DNA of 64,000 bases from Grimontia sedimenti (GTDB lineage: Bacteria > Pseudomonadota > Gammaproteobacteria > Enterobacterales > Vibrionaceae). The stretch covers positions 62,001 through 126,000 of the forward strand of contig NZ_JAALDL010000011.1 of the NCBI RefSeq assembly GCF_011045095.1, written 5' to 3'. Of the stretch, positions 33,447 through 41,610 are shown one piece after another (position 1 is the stretch's first letter; every line of letters begins with the position of its first letter). The notes beneath the pieces were generated by a model, which did not search any database, was not told where the DNA came from, and saw only the letters and a list, made by a program, of their open reading frames with translations. The translations under genes were made by a program, and so were the position numbers.

Positions 33447-34196
33447 TCAATACAAAATCGGGTCTATTGGGTCGGGTTGGTTGTTGGCAAAGAGATCACT
33501 CATGGTAACGGTATTGCTATCAACACCGTGCAGCATAATGGTCACTTTGTCCTCAAAGTCGATGACCATATTAGAACCCAATTGTTTGATGATGTAGGAG
33601 GTATCCTCATCCGTGCGGTATTCATCGCTGTAATAGTGGAAGTTGAGGCTGTCGACACCGACTTCAAAGTCTTTGATGCGAACCACTGAGTTAGTTGGGT
33701 CGATATCTTCATGGGCTTCGAATTCGTAGAACCGGAATATGTCCGCACCTTCTCCACCAATACAAAAGCTGACGCCAGACTGCGCCGCCCCTAAATCGCG
33801 GAAGGAGAAAATGTCGTCGCCTGAGCCGCCATCCATGGTGCAGTTTTGTGAACTTTCTGATGACAACACATCGTTACCTGAGCCACCTGAAAGCACATCA
33901 CGGTATTCACCACGATCATCGCTGGGGTGGTTTTTACTCAGCAGTTGATCGTCGCCCGAGCCTCCGCGCATGACGTTGCTACCATAGCGAGAATAGATGA
34001 AGTCATTACCAGCGCCGCCAACGAGCAGGTCGTCGCCGTAACTTCCAAAGATATCGTCATCGCCCTTGTAAGCAATGACAGTGATATCATCAGTGTCTTG
34101 TTCCAAGTTGAAATAATCGCGCTGGGTTGAGCCGTAAAGGAAATCGACATCAGACTCGCCATAAATCTCAACTGGCTCATTCGAAATTACCGACAT
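33447..34196 (-). CDS. RTX calcium-binding repeat protein
   Basis: A 249-residue acidic protein with glycine-aspartate nonapeptide repeats of the GGxGxDxxx kind in its middle (GDDLLVGGAGNDFIYSRYG, MRGGSGDDQLL, LSGGSGNDVLSS, MDGGSGDDIFSF, IGGEGADIFRF). These wind into a calcium-binding beta-roll. No signal peptide; RTX proteins usually leave by a type I system, but none is encoded nearby. ATG 34196 is used since GGAAGG is 8 nt upstream, while the GTG at 34205 has no spacing. Too small to be a classic RTX toxin; a secreted or surface repeat protein is likelier. Confidence 0.85.
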   Translation of the reverse strand: MSVISNEPVEIYGESDVDFLYGSTQRDYFNLEQDTDDITVIAYKGDDDIFGSYGDDLLVGGAGNDFIYSRYGSNVMRGGSGDDQLLSKNHPSDDRGEYRDVLSGGSGNDVLSSESSQNCTMDGGSGDDIFSFRDLGAAQSGVSFCIGGEGADIFRFYEFEAHEDIDPTNSVVRIKDFEVGVDSLNFHYYSDEYRTDEDTSYIIKQLGSNMVIDFEDKVTIMLHGVDSNTVTMSDLFANNQPDPIDPILY

Positions 34197-34472
34197 GTTC
34201 AGCACCTTCCTTGTTGATTTGATAGTGAATTCCTACCACATACAGATTCACACAAATTGTCGGATTTGCATGAACTAATTTCGAGACAGGCGTGTTAGAA
34301 CTCCTTACACCAAGTAGAGCGCGGGTTTGAGCGGATTCGCAGATTTGCCGGATGACTGTATTGTTGGAAGCTATGATTTGCAGTGTCGATAAAGTCAGGC
34401 CAAGAGGTTGCTGTATATCACATGCTGCGGGATACTCGAAAATTCCTCCCGCCTTTTCAGGAATTTCATGGA

Positions 34473-35642
34473 ATGAATAGAAATGTCTGGTTGTTGGCAC
34501 TTTGTCAGGCGCTGTTAATGAGCGGCAACATTGTGCTGATATCTGTAAATGGATTGATAGGCCAACAACTTTCACCCAGCGACACTTGGGTGACACTGCC
34601 GGTTTCAACCCAGTTTGTCGGCCTGATGATGGCGACGATTCCTGCATCTCTCATCATGGCGAAAATTGGACGCAAGAATGGCTTCCGACTCGGCAATATC
34701 ATCGGTATTTTCGGGGCACTACTTTGTGTCTATGCCCTGCAACAAGGGGCGTTTTGGCTGTTTTGTTTTAGTACCTTGTTATTAGGTATCGGGATTGGTT
34801 TTGGCACCCTGTACCGCTTTGCGGCGATAGAAGTGAGTGACCCCGAAAGCCGCGACAAGGCGATTTCTCTGTCCATGGCAGGTGGCGTGTTAGCAGCGAT
34901 TCTTGGACCTAACCTTGCTATTGCCAGCCAACATTGGCTGCCTGGTACCCACTTCAGTGGCGCTTTTATCGGAATCACTGTCCTTTATATACTCTCTTTA
35001 CTGGTACTGAATTTTATTGCCTTACCTGCTGCTGCACCGACAAAGGATCAACCTGCCCAAAGCCCAATAGGTCAAATTCTTAAAGCGCCGGGTTATCTTG
35101 TGGCTGTTATCGCTGCCGTTGTCGCTTATGCGGTCATGAATTTGTTGATGACAGTGACACCAATTGCCATGCATAAACACGGTTTCCATTTTGAGCAGGC
35201 GGCCTTAGTCATTGAATGGCACGTGCTGGGGATGTTTGTACCCTCTTTCTTTACTGGCAGTATTATCGGAAAAATTGGTGCACGCATGACGATCCTTCTT
35301 GGAAGTCTGTTTTTCGTTGGCTGTATTCTGGTGAACCTTAACGGCGTCTCTGAATGGCACTTCCGTATTGCTTTGGTATTGCTGGGTATCGGGTGGAATT
35401 TCATGTTCATTGGCGCGACCAGTCAACTGACCCAAACTTACCTGCCACAAGACAAGCCACGTGCCCAGGCAATCAATGAATTTGCCGTGTTTGGTAGCGT
35501 CACACTGACAGCATTGATGGCCGGTAACCTTGAGGTGAACTTAGGTTGGCAGACCCTGAATTTGGTGATGCTTCCTTTTGTTTGTGCGGTTCCTCTTATT
35601 TATCTGCTGTTTACGAGAACACCCAAAAAAGTAGAGATATAG
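34473..35642 (+). CDS. MFS transporter
   Basis: A 389-residue protein with about twelve membrane segments. The loop between helices 2 and 3 carries IMAKIGRKNGFRLG, the major facilitator signature, and its counterpart after the midpoint is IGKIGARMT. ATG 34473 begins just before the first helix (NVWLLALCQALLMSGN), with AGGA about 10 nt upstream; the longer frame has no support. Drug or small-molecule efflux is likely from the overall pattern, substrate unknown. Confidence 0.87.
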   Translation: MNRNVWLLALCQALLMSGNIVLISVNGLIGQQLSPSDTWVTLPVSTQFVGLMMATIPASLIMAKIGRKNGFRLGNIIGIFGALLCVYALQQGAFWLFCFSTLLLGIGIGFGTLYRFAAIEVSDPESRDKAISLSMAGGVLAAILGPNLAIASQHWLPGTHFSGAFIGITVLYILSLLVLNFIALPAAAPTKDQPAQSPIGQILKAPGYLVAVIAAVVAYAVMNLLMTVTPIAMHKHGFHFEQAALVIEWHVLGMFVPSFFTGSIIGKIGARMTILLGSLFFVGCILVNLNGVSEWHFRIALVLLGIGWNFMFIGATSQLTQTYLPQDKPRAQAINEFAVFGSVTLTALMAGNLEVNLGWQTLNLVMLPFVCAVPLIYLLFTRTPKKVEI

Positions 35643-35737
35643 AGCGATATTGGGGTGACGTTGAAAGACCCCAAATTCCCGTATTCTGCTCCAGTCGGAT
35701 GCTATCTTTACTAAGTCACCGTGAAGGAGTGTGTGAT

Positions 35738-35887
35738 ATGGAATTGGAAAATGAGCGTGGTGAAACCATGCATCTTGCCGACGACCTGACATTAAAAGAG
35801 ATGGTTGATATGGGGCTTCTGGTTGTGTTGTCAGATGCCAACGATGACGCTGAAAACTGCTGGATTCCCACAGAGCCACTCGAATAA
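35738..35887 (+). CDS. Small acidic hypothetical protein
   Basis: A 49-residue protein rich in Asp and Glu (ELENERGETMHLADDLTLKEMVDMGLLVVLSDANDDAENCW). GGAG lies 8 nt ahead of ATG 35738 and a terminator follows 6 nt after the stop, which supports a real gene. No family recognised; cytoplasmic. Confidence 0.7.
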   Translation: MELENERGETMHLADDLTLKEMVDMGLLVVLSDANDDAENCWIPTEPLE

Positions 35888-35891
35888 CCTG

Positions 35892-35916
35892 AAAAGCCCC
35901 GACAAGGGGCTTTTTT
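35892..35916 (+). terminator. Terminator of the small acidic protein gene
   Basis: AGCCCC (35895-35900) and GGGGCT (35906-35911) followed by TTTTT. Confidence 0.88.
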
Positions 35917-36064
35917 GTGGCGATGAGATTTTGTTCGCGAATTAATCGCGGTGTGATCCTGCTTGAAACATCATCATTTTCCTTTGAGAGAAAACGCTCT
36001 ACAATCTGCGCGTCATATTTGTGCCACAAGAGTGTAGGCGCACCTGTTTCAAAAAGGATGTCTC

Positions 36065-36736
36065 ATGAAACTGTTTGTGTTTGACCACTGCCCGTTCTGC
36101 GTGAAAGCGATGATGGTTGCAGGCTTGAAGAAGGTAGACCTGGAACTTGTTTATCTTCAAAACCACGATGTCGACGCCCGTATCGAAAAAGTCGGTGCCA
36201 ACCTGGTTCCGATCCTTCAAAAAGAAGACGGTAGCTACATGGCAGAGAGTCTGGATATCGCCTCATACCTCGACAATCTCGATGGTAATCCAGCGATTGC
36301 TGAGGGCACAATGGGTGAGCGTATTTCAGCTTGGATGAACATTGCTGGCCAGTTCGGCTCACGCCTGATTTATCCACGTTGGACGATGATTGAGTTGCCG
36401 GAATTCCAGAGTGAAGAAGCGAAAGCCTGGTTTACTAAAAACAAATCAGCCATGATCAAAATGTCTTTCGATGAGGCGTTTGCTAACAGCGAAGAGTACA
36501 TTGCTAAGCTGAATGTTGAACTGCTGAAACTTGATTGGTTGGTCCCACCTTCACAGCGCAACAACGTGCTGACCTATGACGACATCAATATATTCCCATT
36601 CCTTCGAAACTACACAGTGACGAAAGGTTTACGCTATCCAGGCAATGTTCGTCAGTACTTGGATGAAGTGTCCAAACTGACGGGTGTTGCGCTGTTCGAT
36701 AGTGTGGCGGTTGGGGCGCCAATCGCGACAGCTTAA
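36065..36736 (+). CDS. grxB: Glutaredoxin 2
   Basis: A 223-residue Grx2: thioredoxin-like N-terminal domain with the active-site CPFC (residues 9-12, DHCPFCVKA), a cis-Pro loop (NLVPIL) and SLDIASYLD for glutathione binding, then an all-helical GST-like C-terminal domain with TYDDINIFPFLRNYT. It reduces protein disulfides and mixed disulfides with glutathione. AAGGATG-type site before ATG 36065. Monocistronic. Confidence 0.95.
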   Translation: MKLFVFDHCPFCVKAMMVAGLKKVDLELVYLQNHDVDARIEKVGANLVPILQKEDGSYMAESLDIASYLDNLDGNPAIAEGTMGERISAWMNIAGQFGSRLIYPRWTMIELPEFQSEEAKAWFTKNKSAMIKMSFDEAFANSEEYIAKLNVELLKLDWLVPPSQRNNVLTYDDINIFPFLRNYTVTKGLRYPGNVRQYLDEVSKLTGVALFDSVAVGAPIATA

Positions 36737-36750
36737 CTAGCAAAATTGAG

Positions 36751-36784
36751 AAAGAAGGGGCGAAATAGCGCCCCTTCTTTTTTG
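36751..36784 (+). terminator. grxB terminator
   Basis: Twelve-bp stem AAAGAAGGGGCG (36751-36762) and its complement (36769-36780), then TTTT. Confidence 0.9.
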
Positions 36785-36965
36785 GCCTTTCTTCCGCCTA
36801 TGCTGCACTTCTCATGGATATTTCCTGGTGTATCAATGAACTAGGTCAGTTCAAGATTGATAGCGTTCATCTTCATTGATAATTCCGAGGATGACTATCG
36901 GATAAATTAATTGTATTGACTCGAAACCATGTGTTAAGTGTTTTCTATCCTCAGCGAAAGGAAAA

Positions 36966-37973
36966 ATGCACATGCAAAGAAACAGTTTGGCAAGGTTAAG
37001 CAAAGCTGCGTTGGCAGTTGGGTGGTTGTTTTCGTTGGATGTCATGGCGTCAGAAGACCTGCGGCAATTGGGTTTAAGTGTGTTCGGTGTGATGCCGCAT
37101 TCTATGCCCGGCAGTGAGAACGACACGCCAGAACAAATTGCTCTGGGAAAGGCCCTTTACTTTGAAACCGCGCTCTCAAGCAATGGCAGTCAGTCGTGTA
37201 ACAGTTGCCATGATCTGGATAAATCCAGCTCGGGTACAGAGCCGTTATCGGTGTCTGTCGGGGCATTAGGGAAACAGGGTAGCCGCAATAGCCTCACTAC
37301 CTGGAACGCAGGTTTCCAATTCGTACAATTTTGGGACGGCAGAGCGAAAACGTTGCATGAACAGGCAAGAAGCCCAATTCTGAACCCGATTGAAATGGCG
37401 CTGTCTTCCGAGGAAGAAGCAGTGCGAAGACTGAAAGAGAAAGGCTACCAGCCTAAGTTCGACCTGGCTTTTCCTCAGGATGAAAACCCACTGGTGTTCA
37501 ATAACATCACGCAAGCTTTAGCGGCGTTCCAACGTACATTGGTGACGCAAGACAGATTTGATGAATGGCTGATGGGTGACGACACCGCACTCTCAGCGCA
37601 GGAAAAGCGCGGAATGAAGCGGTTTATTACGGTGGGGTGTCATGCATGCCACAACGGCCCTTTGATGGGAGGCCAACTCTTTATGAAAATGGGGTTGGTG
37701 AATCCATACCCCAATGAAATCGACAAGGGAAGAGCGTTAGTGACTGGAAACAGCGCAGATAATTTCATCTTCAAAGTTCCCACGATGCGAAATGTCGGTC
37801 AGACTTCACCATACTTCCACGATGGCGCAGTATTTTCGCTGGAACAGGCCGTGCGAGATACGGCGTGGCACCAACTGGGTGTCAAACTCAATGAGCAGGA
37901 TGTTGAAGACATGACGGCATTTCTACGATCGCTCGACAATAAAAAGAAAATCGAATTCTCGAACCACGAATAA
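36966..37973 (+). CDS. Di-haem cytochrome c peroxidase / MauG family protein
   Basis: A 335-residue periplasmic protein with a signal peptide ending near VMAS. Two haem c sites, CNSCH (about 78-82) and CHACH (about 220-224), lie in the two-domain fold of bacterial cytochrome c peroxidases; LGKALYFETALSSNGSQSC and FKVPTMRNVGQTSPYFHDG are family landmarks. It either reduces H2O2 with electrons from small cytochromes or acts as a MauG-like oxidase. The MOSC gene follows 9 nt after the stop. ATG 36966 or 36972 could start. Confidence 0.9.
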   Translation: MHMQRNSLARLSKAALAVGWLFSLDVMASEDLRQLGLSVFGVMPHSMPGSENDTPEQIALGKALYFETALSSNGSQSCNSCHDLDKSSSGTEPLSVSVGALGKQGSRNSLTTWNAGFQFVQFWDGRAKTLHEQARSPILNPIEMALSSEEEAVRRLKEKGYQPKFDLAFPQDENPLVFNNITQALAAFQRTLVTQDRFDEWLMGDDTALSAQEKRGMKRFITVGCHACHNGPLMGGQLFMKMGLVNPYPNEIDKGRALVTGNSADNFIFKVPTMRNVGQTSPYFHDGAVFSLEQAVRDTAWHQLGVKLNEQDVEDMTAFLRSLDNKKKIEFSNHE

Positions 37974-37982
37974 CAGGGAACG

Positions 37983-38672
37983 ATGATGCAAAAAATGTAT
38001 CCCATCAAGAAGGTCTTTACCGGAAAAGTGAAAAGTCAGTTTGGCATGATGACCGCCATGGGAAAGCAGCCGATCGAAGGGGAAATATTCCTATCCGCGC
38101 TGGGGCTTCAAGGAGATGAGTGTGCGTCGGATAAACACCATGGTGGTGTTGAAAGGGCATTGCATCAATATCCATCTGAGCATTATGACTTTTGGCGCAC
38201 GAAGTTTGGCGACATGGCCGACTGGCGGCCCGCAGGGATGGGTGAAAATATCAGCACTGAAGGCATGACAGAAGACGATGTCTGCATTGGTGATAAATAC
38301 CAGTGGGGAAAAGCCGTGATTCAGGTGAGTCAGCCCCGCTCGCCTTGCTACAAGCTCAACAAGCGTTGGAATGTAGAGACGTTTTCAGAGGTGATGCAGG
38401 AAACAGCCAAATGTGGCTGGTTGTACCGTGTGATCACGCCCGGGTTTGTCAGTGCTGCGGAGCCACTGATTTTGATTGAGCGCGCCGAAAACGCTTTGAC
38501 CATCAAACAAACCTGCGATTACTACTTTGGTGATCCACTAAACCCGGAAGGCTTGAGATTAATTGCCGCACAGGAAGGGTTGTCCGCTAGCTGGACGCGT
38601 ACCGTCAACAAACGCATGGAAACGCAGCAAGTAGAAGACTGGACGCCAAGGTTGAAAGGCATTTTCGCCTAA
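37983..38672 (+). CDS. MOSC domain protein (YiiM-like)
   Basis: A 229-residue protein with a MOSC fold. Landmarks are LGLQGDECASDKHHGGVERALHQY and MGENISTEGM, and the reactive Cys in PRSPCYKLN. A helical C-terminal extension of YiiM type follows. YiiM proteins help reduce N-hydroxylated bases such as 6-hydroxylaminopurine with molybdenum cofactor. Nine nt separate it from the peroxidase gene, so both may be co-transcribed, though a functional link is not obvious. Confidence 0.9.
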   Translation: MMQKMYPIKKVFTGKVKSQFGMMTAMGKQPIEGEIFLSALGLQGDECASDKHHGGVERALHQYPSEHYDFWRTKFGDMADWRPAGMGENISTEGMTEDDVCIGDKYQWGKAVIQVSQPRSPCYKLNKRWNVETFSEVMQETAKCGWLYRVITPGFVSAAEPLILIERAENALTIKQTCDYYFGDPLNPEGLRLIAAQEGLSASWTRTVNKRMETQQVEDWTPRLKGIFA

Positions 38673-38674
38673 AC

Positions 38675-38706
38675 AAAAAAGCCGCGAACATGGTCGCGGC
38701 TTTTTT
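38675..38706. terminator. Bidirectional terminator
   Basis: GCCGCGA (38681-38687) and TCGCGGC (38694-38700), six A before and six T after; it divides convergent genes. Confidence 0.92.
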
Positions 38707-38722
38707 GGGAAGCAATTGACCC

Positions 38723-39076
38723 TTACAGGTACATCTTCGCCAGCTCAGAAGGCTCGACTTCTTTGCCTTCCAGCTCTGCATTCCAGTTGGTACCAACCAG
38801 CACGCCGTCTTCATCCAGCGTAATAAGCCAGTCTTCAACAAACACATCCAGTGGGATTTCAGTGATTTCGAAATCAGCCCACTCATCGACGTTGTGTTGC
38901 GCAGCGTCTTCTTTTGAAGACCAGAATGGCATCACTTCGCTTTCTTCGAACTCGCTCGAGTCGCAAGCCAGCCAGCCTTCCTCTTCGTTTTTCAGACCCC
39001 AAACCACGTTAGTACGCTTGGTTTCTTCAACGAACAACATCAGATTTGCCTGAACGTCTGCAGTTAGTTTGCTCAT
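38723..39076 (-). CDS. DUF2750 family protein
   Basis: A 117-residue acidic protein with the DUF2750 pattern: VVWGLKNEEEGWLACDSSEFEESEVMPFWSSKEDAAQ and IPLDVFVEDWLITLDEDGVLVGTNWN. A family of unknown function, often found as single genes in marine gammaproteobacteria. ATG 39076; own unit. Confidence 0.85.
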   Translation of the reverse strand: MSKLTADVQANLMLFVEETKRTNVVWGLKNEEEGWLACDSSEFEESEVMPFWSSKEDAAQHNVDEWADFEITEIPLDVFVEDWLITLDEDGVLVGTNWNAELEGKEVEPSELAKMYL

Positions 39077-39148
39077 TTTTCAATTCTCATGGGAAATTTC
39101 GCCGTTAGAGTAACACTTTCATTCCAAAGGTGCTTTATTCCTGTGTCG

Positions 39149-40492
39149 TTAATTCAGGAAATCACTGAATGGCATAGGCTTACTGGCCAATAATTCTGCG
39201 AATTGGCCTAGCCCTTCTTCAAACCGATCTCTTGAGCTGATAGACATCAGCGACAGTCGGACACAATTTGGGGTGTCACCGACTGAAAAGTACCCGCCGT
39301 GACTGACAAGAATCGCTCTCTTTTTCGCTTCTTCTACCAATCTGTCTACTCGCCAGTGTTCAGGTAACTTCAACCAGATATGAAAACCCGACGCTGTTTC
39401 GTAGAAGTCTTTGAAAATATCTGCTGCCACGGTTTGGCGATACTCTGCCTCGCGAAGTTGTGCTCGTGCCAGTTCAAAGGCGGTGCCTTGTTCAATCAGG
39501 TCTGTCGCAGCCGCGAAATTAATGGGAGATGCCAGCCAGATGTTCGCGCGGATATGAGCTGCCAGAACAGGCAGTAAGGCATCCGGTGCTTTGATATAAC
39601 CGCAGCGCATCGCCGGACTGACAGCTTTCGACAAACTGGTGATATAGATACTTTGCTGTGGCAGCAGGTCAGAAATAGCTGGGATAGGGGCATTGTTCAA
39701 GAAGGCATAGATGTCATCTTCGACCAGATAGGCAGAAGAGGCTTTGATGACGTCGGCGATTGCCTGACGTCTTGAAACAGGCATGGTGATGCCAGTCGGG
39801 TTTTGGTGTGAAGGAATACAGATAACCAGCTTCGGCGAGTGCTGCTTGATGACCTTCCTTAAATGTTTGGGACAGAGGCCATCTTCATCAAGGTTAACAC
39901 CGACAACCTCTCGGCCAGCGAGATTGGCAATCGCCAGAATGCCGGGGTATGTCAGCGCTTCGACCGCGATGGTGTCCCCAGGCTCTGTCAGGGTTTCAAC
40001 TAAGAGCGACAATGCGTGCTGCGCACCGTTTGTCAGCAGTACATTCTGGGACCTTGCAGATTGAAGGCCATATTTCTGTAACCAGGTTGCTCCAGCCGCC
40101 CGGTGGGCTGAATGGCCTGAGTCATCAGCGTACGCGAGTAACGCCGGTGAAAGGGTTTCAGCTGCCTGAGAGTATGCTTGAGTAAGTGTATTGAGGTTCA
40201 AACCCAAACAGGGCTGGAGAATAGAAAAGTTAAAATCTAATTCCTGATGCTGAGGTTGGATAACCTGACTAAGAGCAGACTTGTCCCGAACGAAGGTACC
40301 ACGCCCAACAAATGATTCAACGCGTCCTAACTCCGCCAGTAGCTTATAGGCTTTTGAAACGGTGGCTGGCGTGGTGCCAAGTTCATTGGCCAATTCTCTG
40401 TGAGGCGGTAGTTTGGCCCCAGCAGCGTAAATACCTTGCTCGATTCGAGAGGTTATCTGATTGGCAATGTCTTTGAATTTGGTTTCACTCAA
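39149..40492 (-). CDS. MocR-type transcriptional regulator (GntR HTH plus aminotransferase domain)
   Basis: A 447-residue protein. Residues 1-70 are a GntR winged helix (GAKLPPHRELANELGTTPATVSKAYKLL, wing VGRGTF). The rest is a fold-type-I aminotransferase domain with NPTG (231-234), VEDDIY and the PLP lysine Lys289 (SLSKAVSPAMRCGYI). MocR proteins use PLP to sense amino compounds. It diverges from a beta-hydroxyacid dehydrogenase gene, and an 18-bp palindrome lies over the promoter between them, so it probably controls that gene and perhaps itself. Confidence 0.92.
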   Translation of the reverse strand: MSETKFKDIANQITSRIEQGIYAAGAKLPPHRELANELGTTPATVSKAYKLLAELGRVESFVGRGTFVRDKSALSQVIQPQHQELDFNFSILQPCLGLNLNTLTQAYSQAAETLSPALLAYADDSGHSAHRAAGATWLQKYGLQSARSQNVLLTNGAQHALSLLVETLTEPGDTIAVEALTYPGILAIANLAGREVVGVNLDEDGLCPKHLRKVIKQHSPKLVICIPSHQNPTGITMPVSRRQAIADVIKASSAYLVEDDIYAFLNNAPIPAISDLLPQQSIYITSLSKAVSPAMRCGYIKAPDALLPVLAAHIRANIWLASPINFAAATDLIEQGTAFELARAQLREAEYRQTVAADIFKDFYETASGFHIWLKLPEHWRVDRLVEEAKKRAILVSHGGYFSVGDTPNCVRLSLMSISSRDRFEEGLGQFAELLASKPMPFSDFLN

Positions 40493-40581
40493 AAGGTCTT
40501 CCCTGTGTCTGCTCGCGGCATGGACTAAATTATGACCAAAGGTACGAATAATTGAAATAACTTAATTATATCATTATTTAA

Positions 40582-40613
40582 AATTGACATATGTCAATTG
40601 ATGCAATTATAGT
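40582..40613 (+). promoter_or_regulatory. Promoter of the dehydrogenase gene with overlapping 18-bp palindrome
   Basis: A -35 TTGACA (40584-40589) and -10 TATAGT (40608-40613), 18 bp apart, form a strong sigma-70 promoter. The -35 is buried in a perfect palindrome AATTGACAT-ATGTCAATT (40582-40599), a likely operator of the divergent MocR regulator. Confidence 0.7.
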
Positions 40614-40678
40614 CGCTCAAGAAATAGTTAAACAACCTCCATTACGGACATCAACGCATACCAAAAGGAGAAGTCATC

Positions 40679-41545
40679 ATGGCTCAGGAAAAAGTCGCAT
40701 TTATCGGTCTCGGCGTTATGGGCTATCCGATGGCTGGCCACCTCAAAAACGCTGGATTCAATACCACCGTTTACAACCGTACCACGGCAAAAGCTCAAGC
40801 CTGGGCAGATGAATACAAAGGTGACTTTGCCGTTACGCCACGTGAGGCGGCACAAGACTGTGATGTGGTCTTTGTATGTGTTGGCAATGATCATGATGTC
40901 CGCAGTGTGATTTATGGCGATGATGGCGTACTGGCCAGTATGAAAGCAGGGAGTGTGCTGGTTGATCACACCACTACATCCGCAACATTGGCCGAAGAGC
41001 TCGCCGAAGCATGCAAGGAGAAAAGTGTTCACTTTATTGATGCGCCAGTCTCAGGCGGTCAGGCAGGCGCGGAAAACGGGGTATTAACCGTGATGTGTGG
41101 CGGCGACCAGACAGTATTTGATGCGGTGAAACCTGTGATTGATGCTTATGCCAAGCAAGCCGTTTTGATGGGTAAAAATGGTCAGGGTCAGCGCTGTAAA
41201 ATGGCCAATCAAATATGCATCACGGGTATCTTGCAAGGCTTAAGTGAAGCGTTAATATTGGCGCAGGCCTCAGGTCTGGATATTGAACAAATGGTCAACG
41301 TGCTTAAGCATGGCGCGGCGGGTTCGTGGCAGATGGAAAACCGTGCTGTCACCATGGCGCAGGACAAATTCGATTTTGGATTTGCTATCGACTGGATGCG
41401 CAAAGACTTGGGAATTTGTTTGGATGAAGCGGCAGACAAAGGTCTTGAACTGCCATTGACCAAAGAGGTAGACGAAAAATACGCCCGCCTCCAAGTTCAA
41501 GGTTTTGGTCGAATGGATACTTCCGTTCTTATTAAGGCTCAGTGA
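40679..41545 (+). CDS. NAD(P)-dependent beta-hydroxyacid dehydrogenase (3-hydroxyisobutyrate dehydrogenase family)
   Basis: A 288-residue enzyme. The Rossmann motif is GLGVMGYPMAGHL (about 11-23), substrate loop DAPVSGGQAGAENG, and the catalytic lysine segment GQGQRCKMANQICI (Lys near 173). Substrates in this family include 3-hydroxyisobutyrate, tartronate semialdehyde, L-serine and glyoxylate/succinic semialdehyde; the choice cannot be made here. AGGAG is 8 nt before ATG 40679. The MocR regulator opposite hints that an amino compound is the inducer. Confidence 0.9.
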   Translation: MAQEKVAFIGLGVMGYPMAGHLKNAGFNTTVYNRTTAKAQAWADEYKGDFAVTPREAAQDCDVVFVCVGNDHDVRSVIYGDDGVLASMKAGSVLVDHTTTSATLAEELAEACKEKSVHFIDAPVSGGQAGAENGVLTVMCGGDQTVFDAVKPVIDAYAKQAVLMGKNGQGQRCKMANQICITGILQGLSEALILAQASGLDIEQMVNVLKHGAAGSWQMENRAVTMAQDKFDFGFAIDWMRKDLGICLDEAADKGLELPLTKEVDEKYARLQVQGFGRMDTSVLIKAQ

Positions 41546-41570
41546 TAAATTAAGCCCTTGAACAGCCAGT

Positions 41571-41599
41571 AAAAAAGAGCAGCCAAGCTGCTCTTTTTT
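41571..41599. terminator. Bidirectional terminator
   Basis: AAAAAAGAGCAGC (41571-41583) and its complement (41587-41599) around CAA, between convergent genes. Confidence 0.92.
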
Positions 41600-41610
41600 A
41601 ATTTACAGAG

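Noticed and set aside
33241-33597. Plus-strand 118-codon frame
   Set aside because: It runs through a palindromic repeat, a terminator and the RTX gene, and has no ribosome site.
34177-34647. Minus-strand frame over the RTX start and MFS start
   Set aside because: It overlaps two better-supported genes and has no family pattern.
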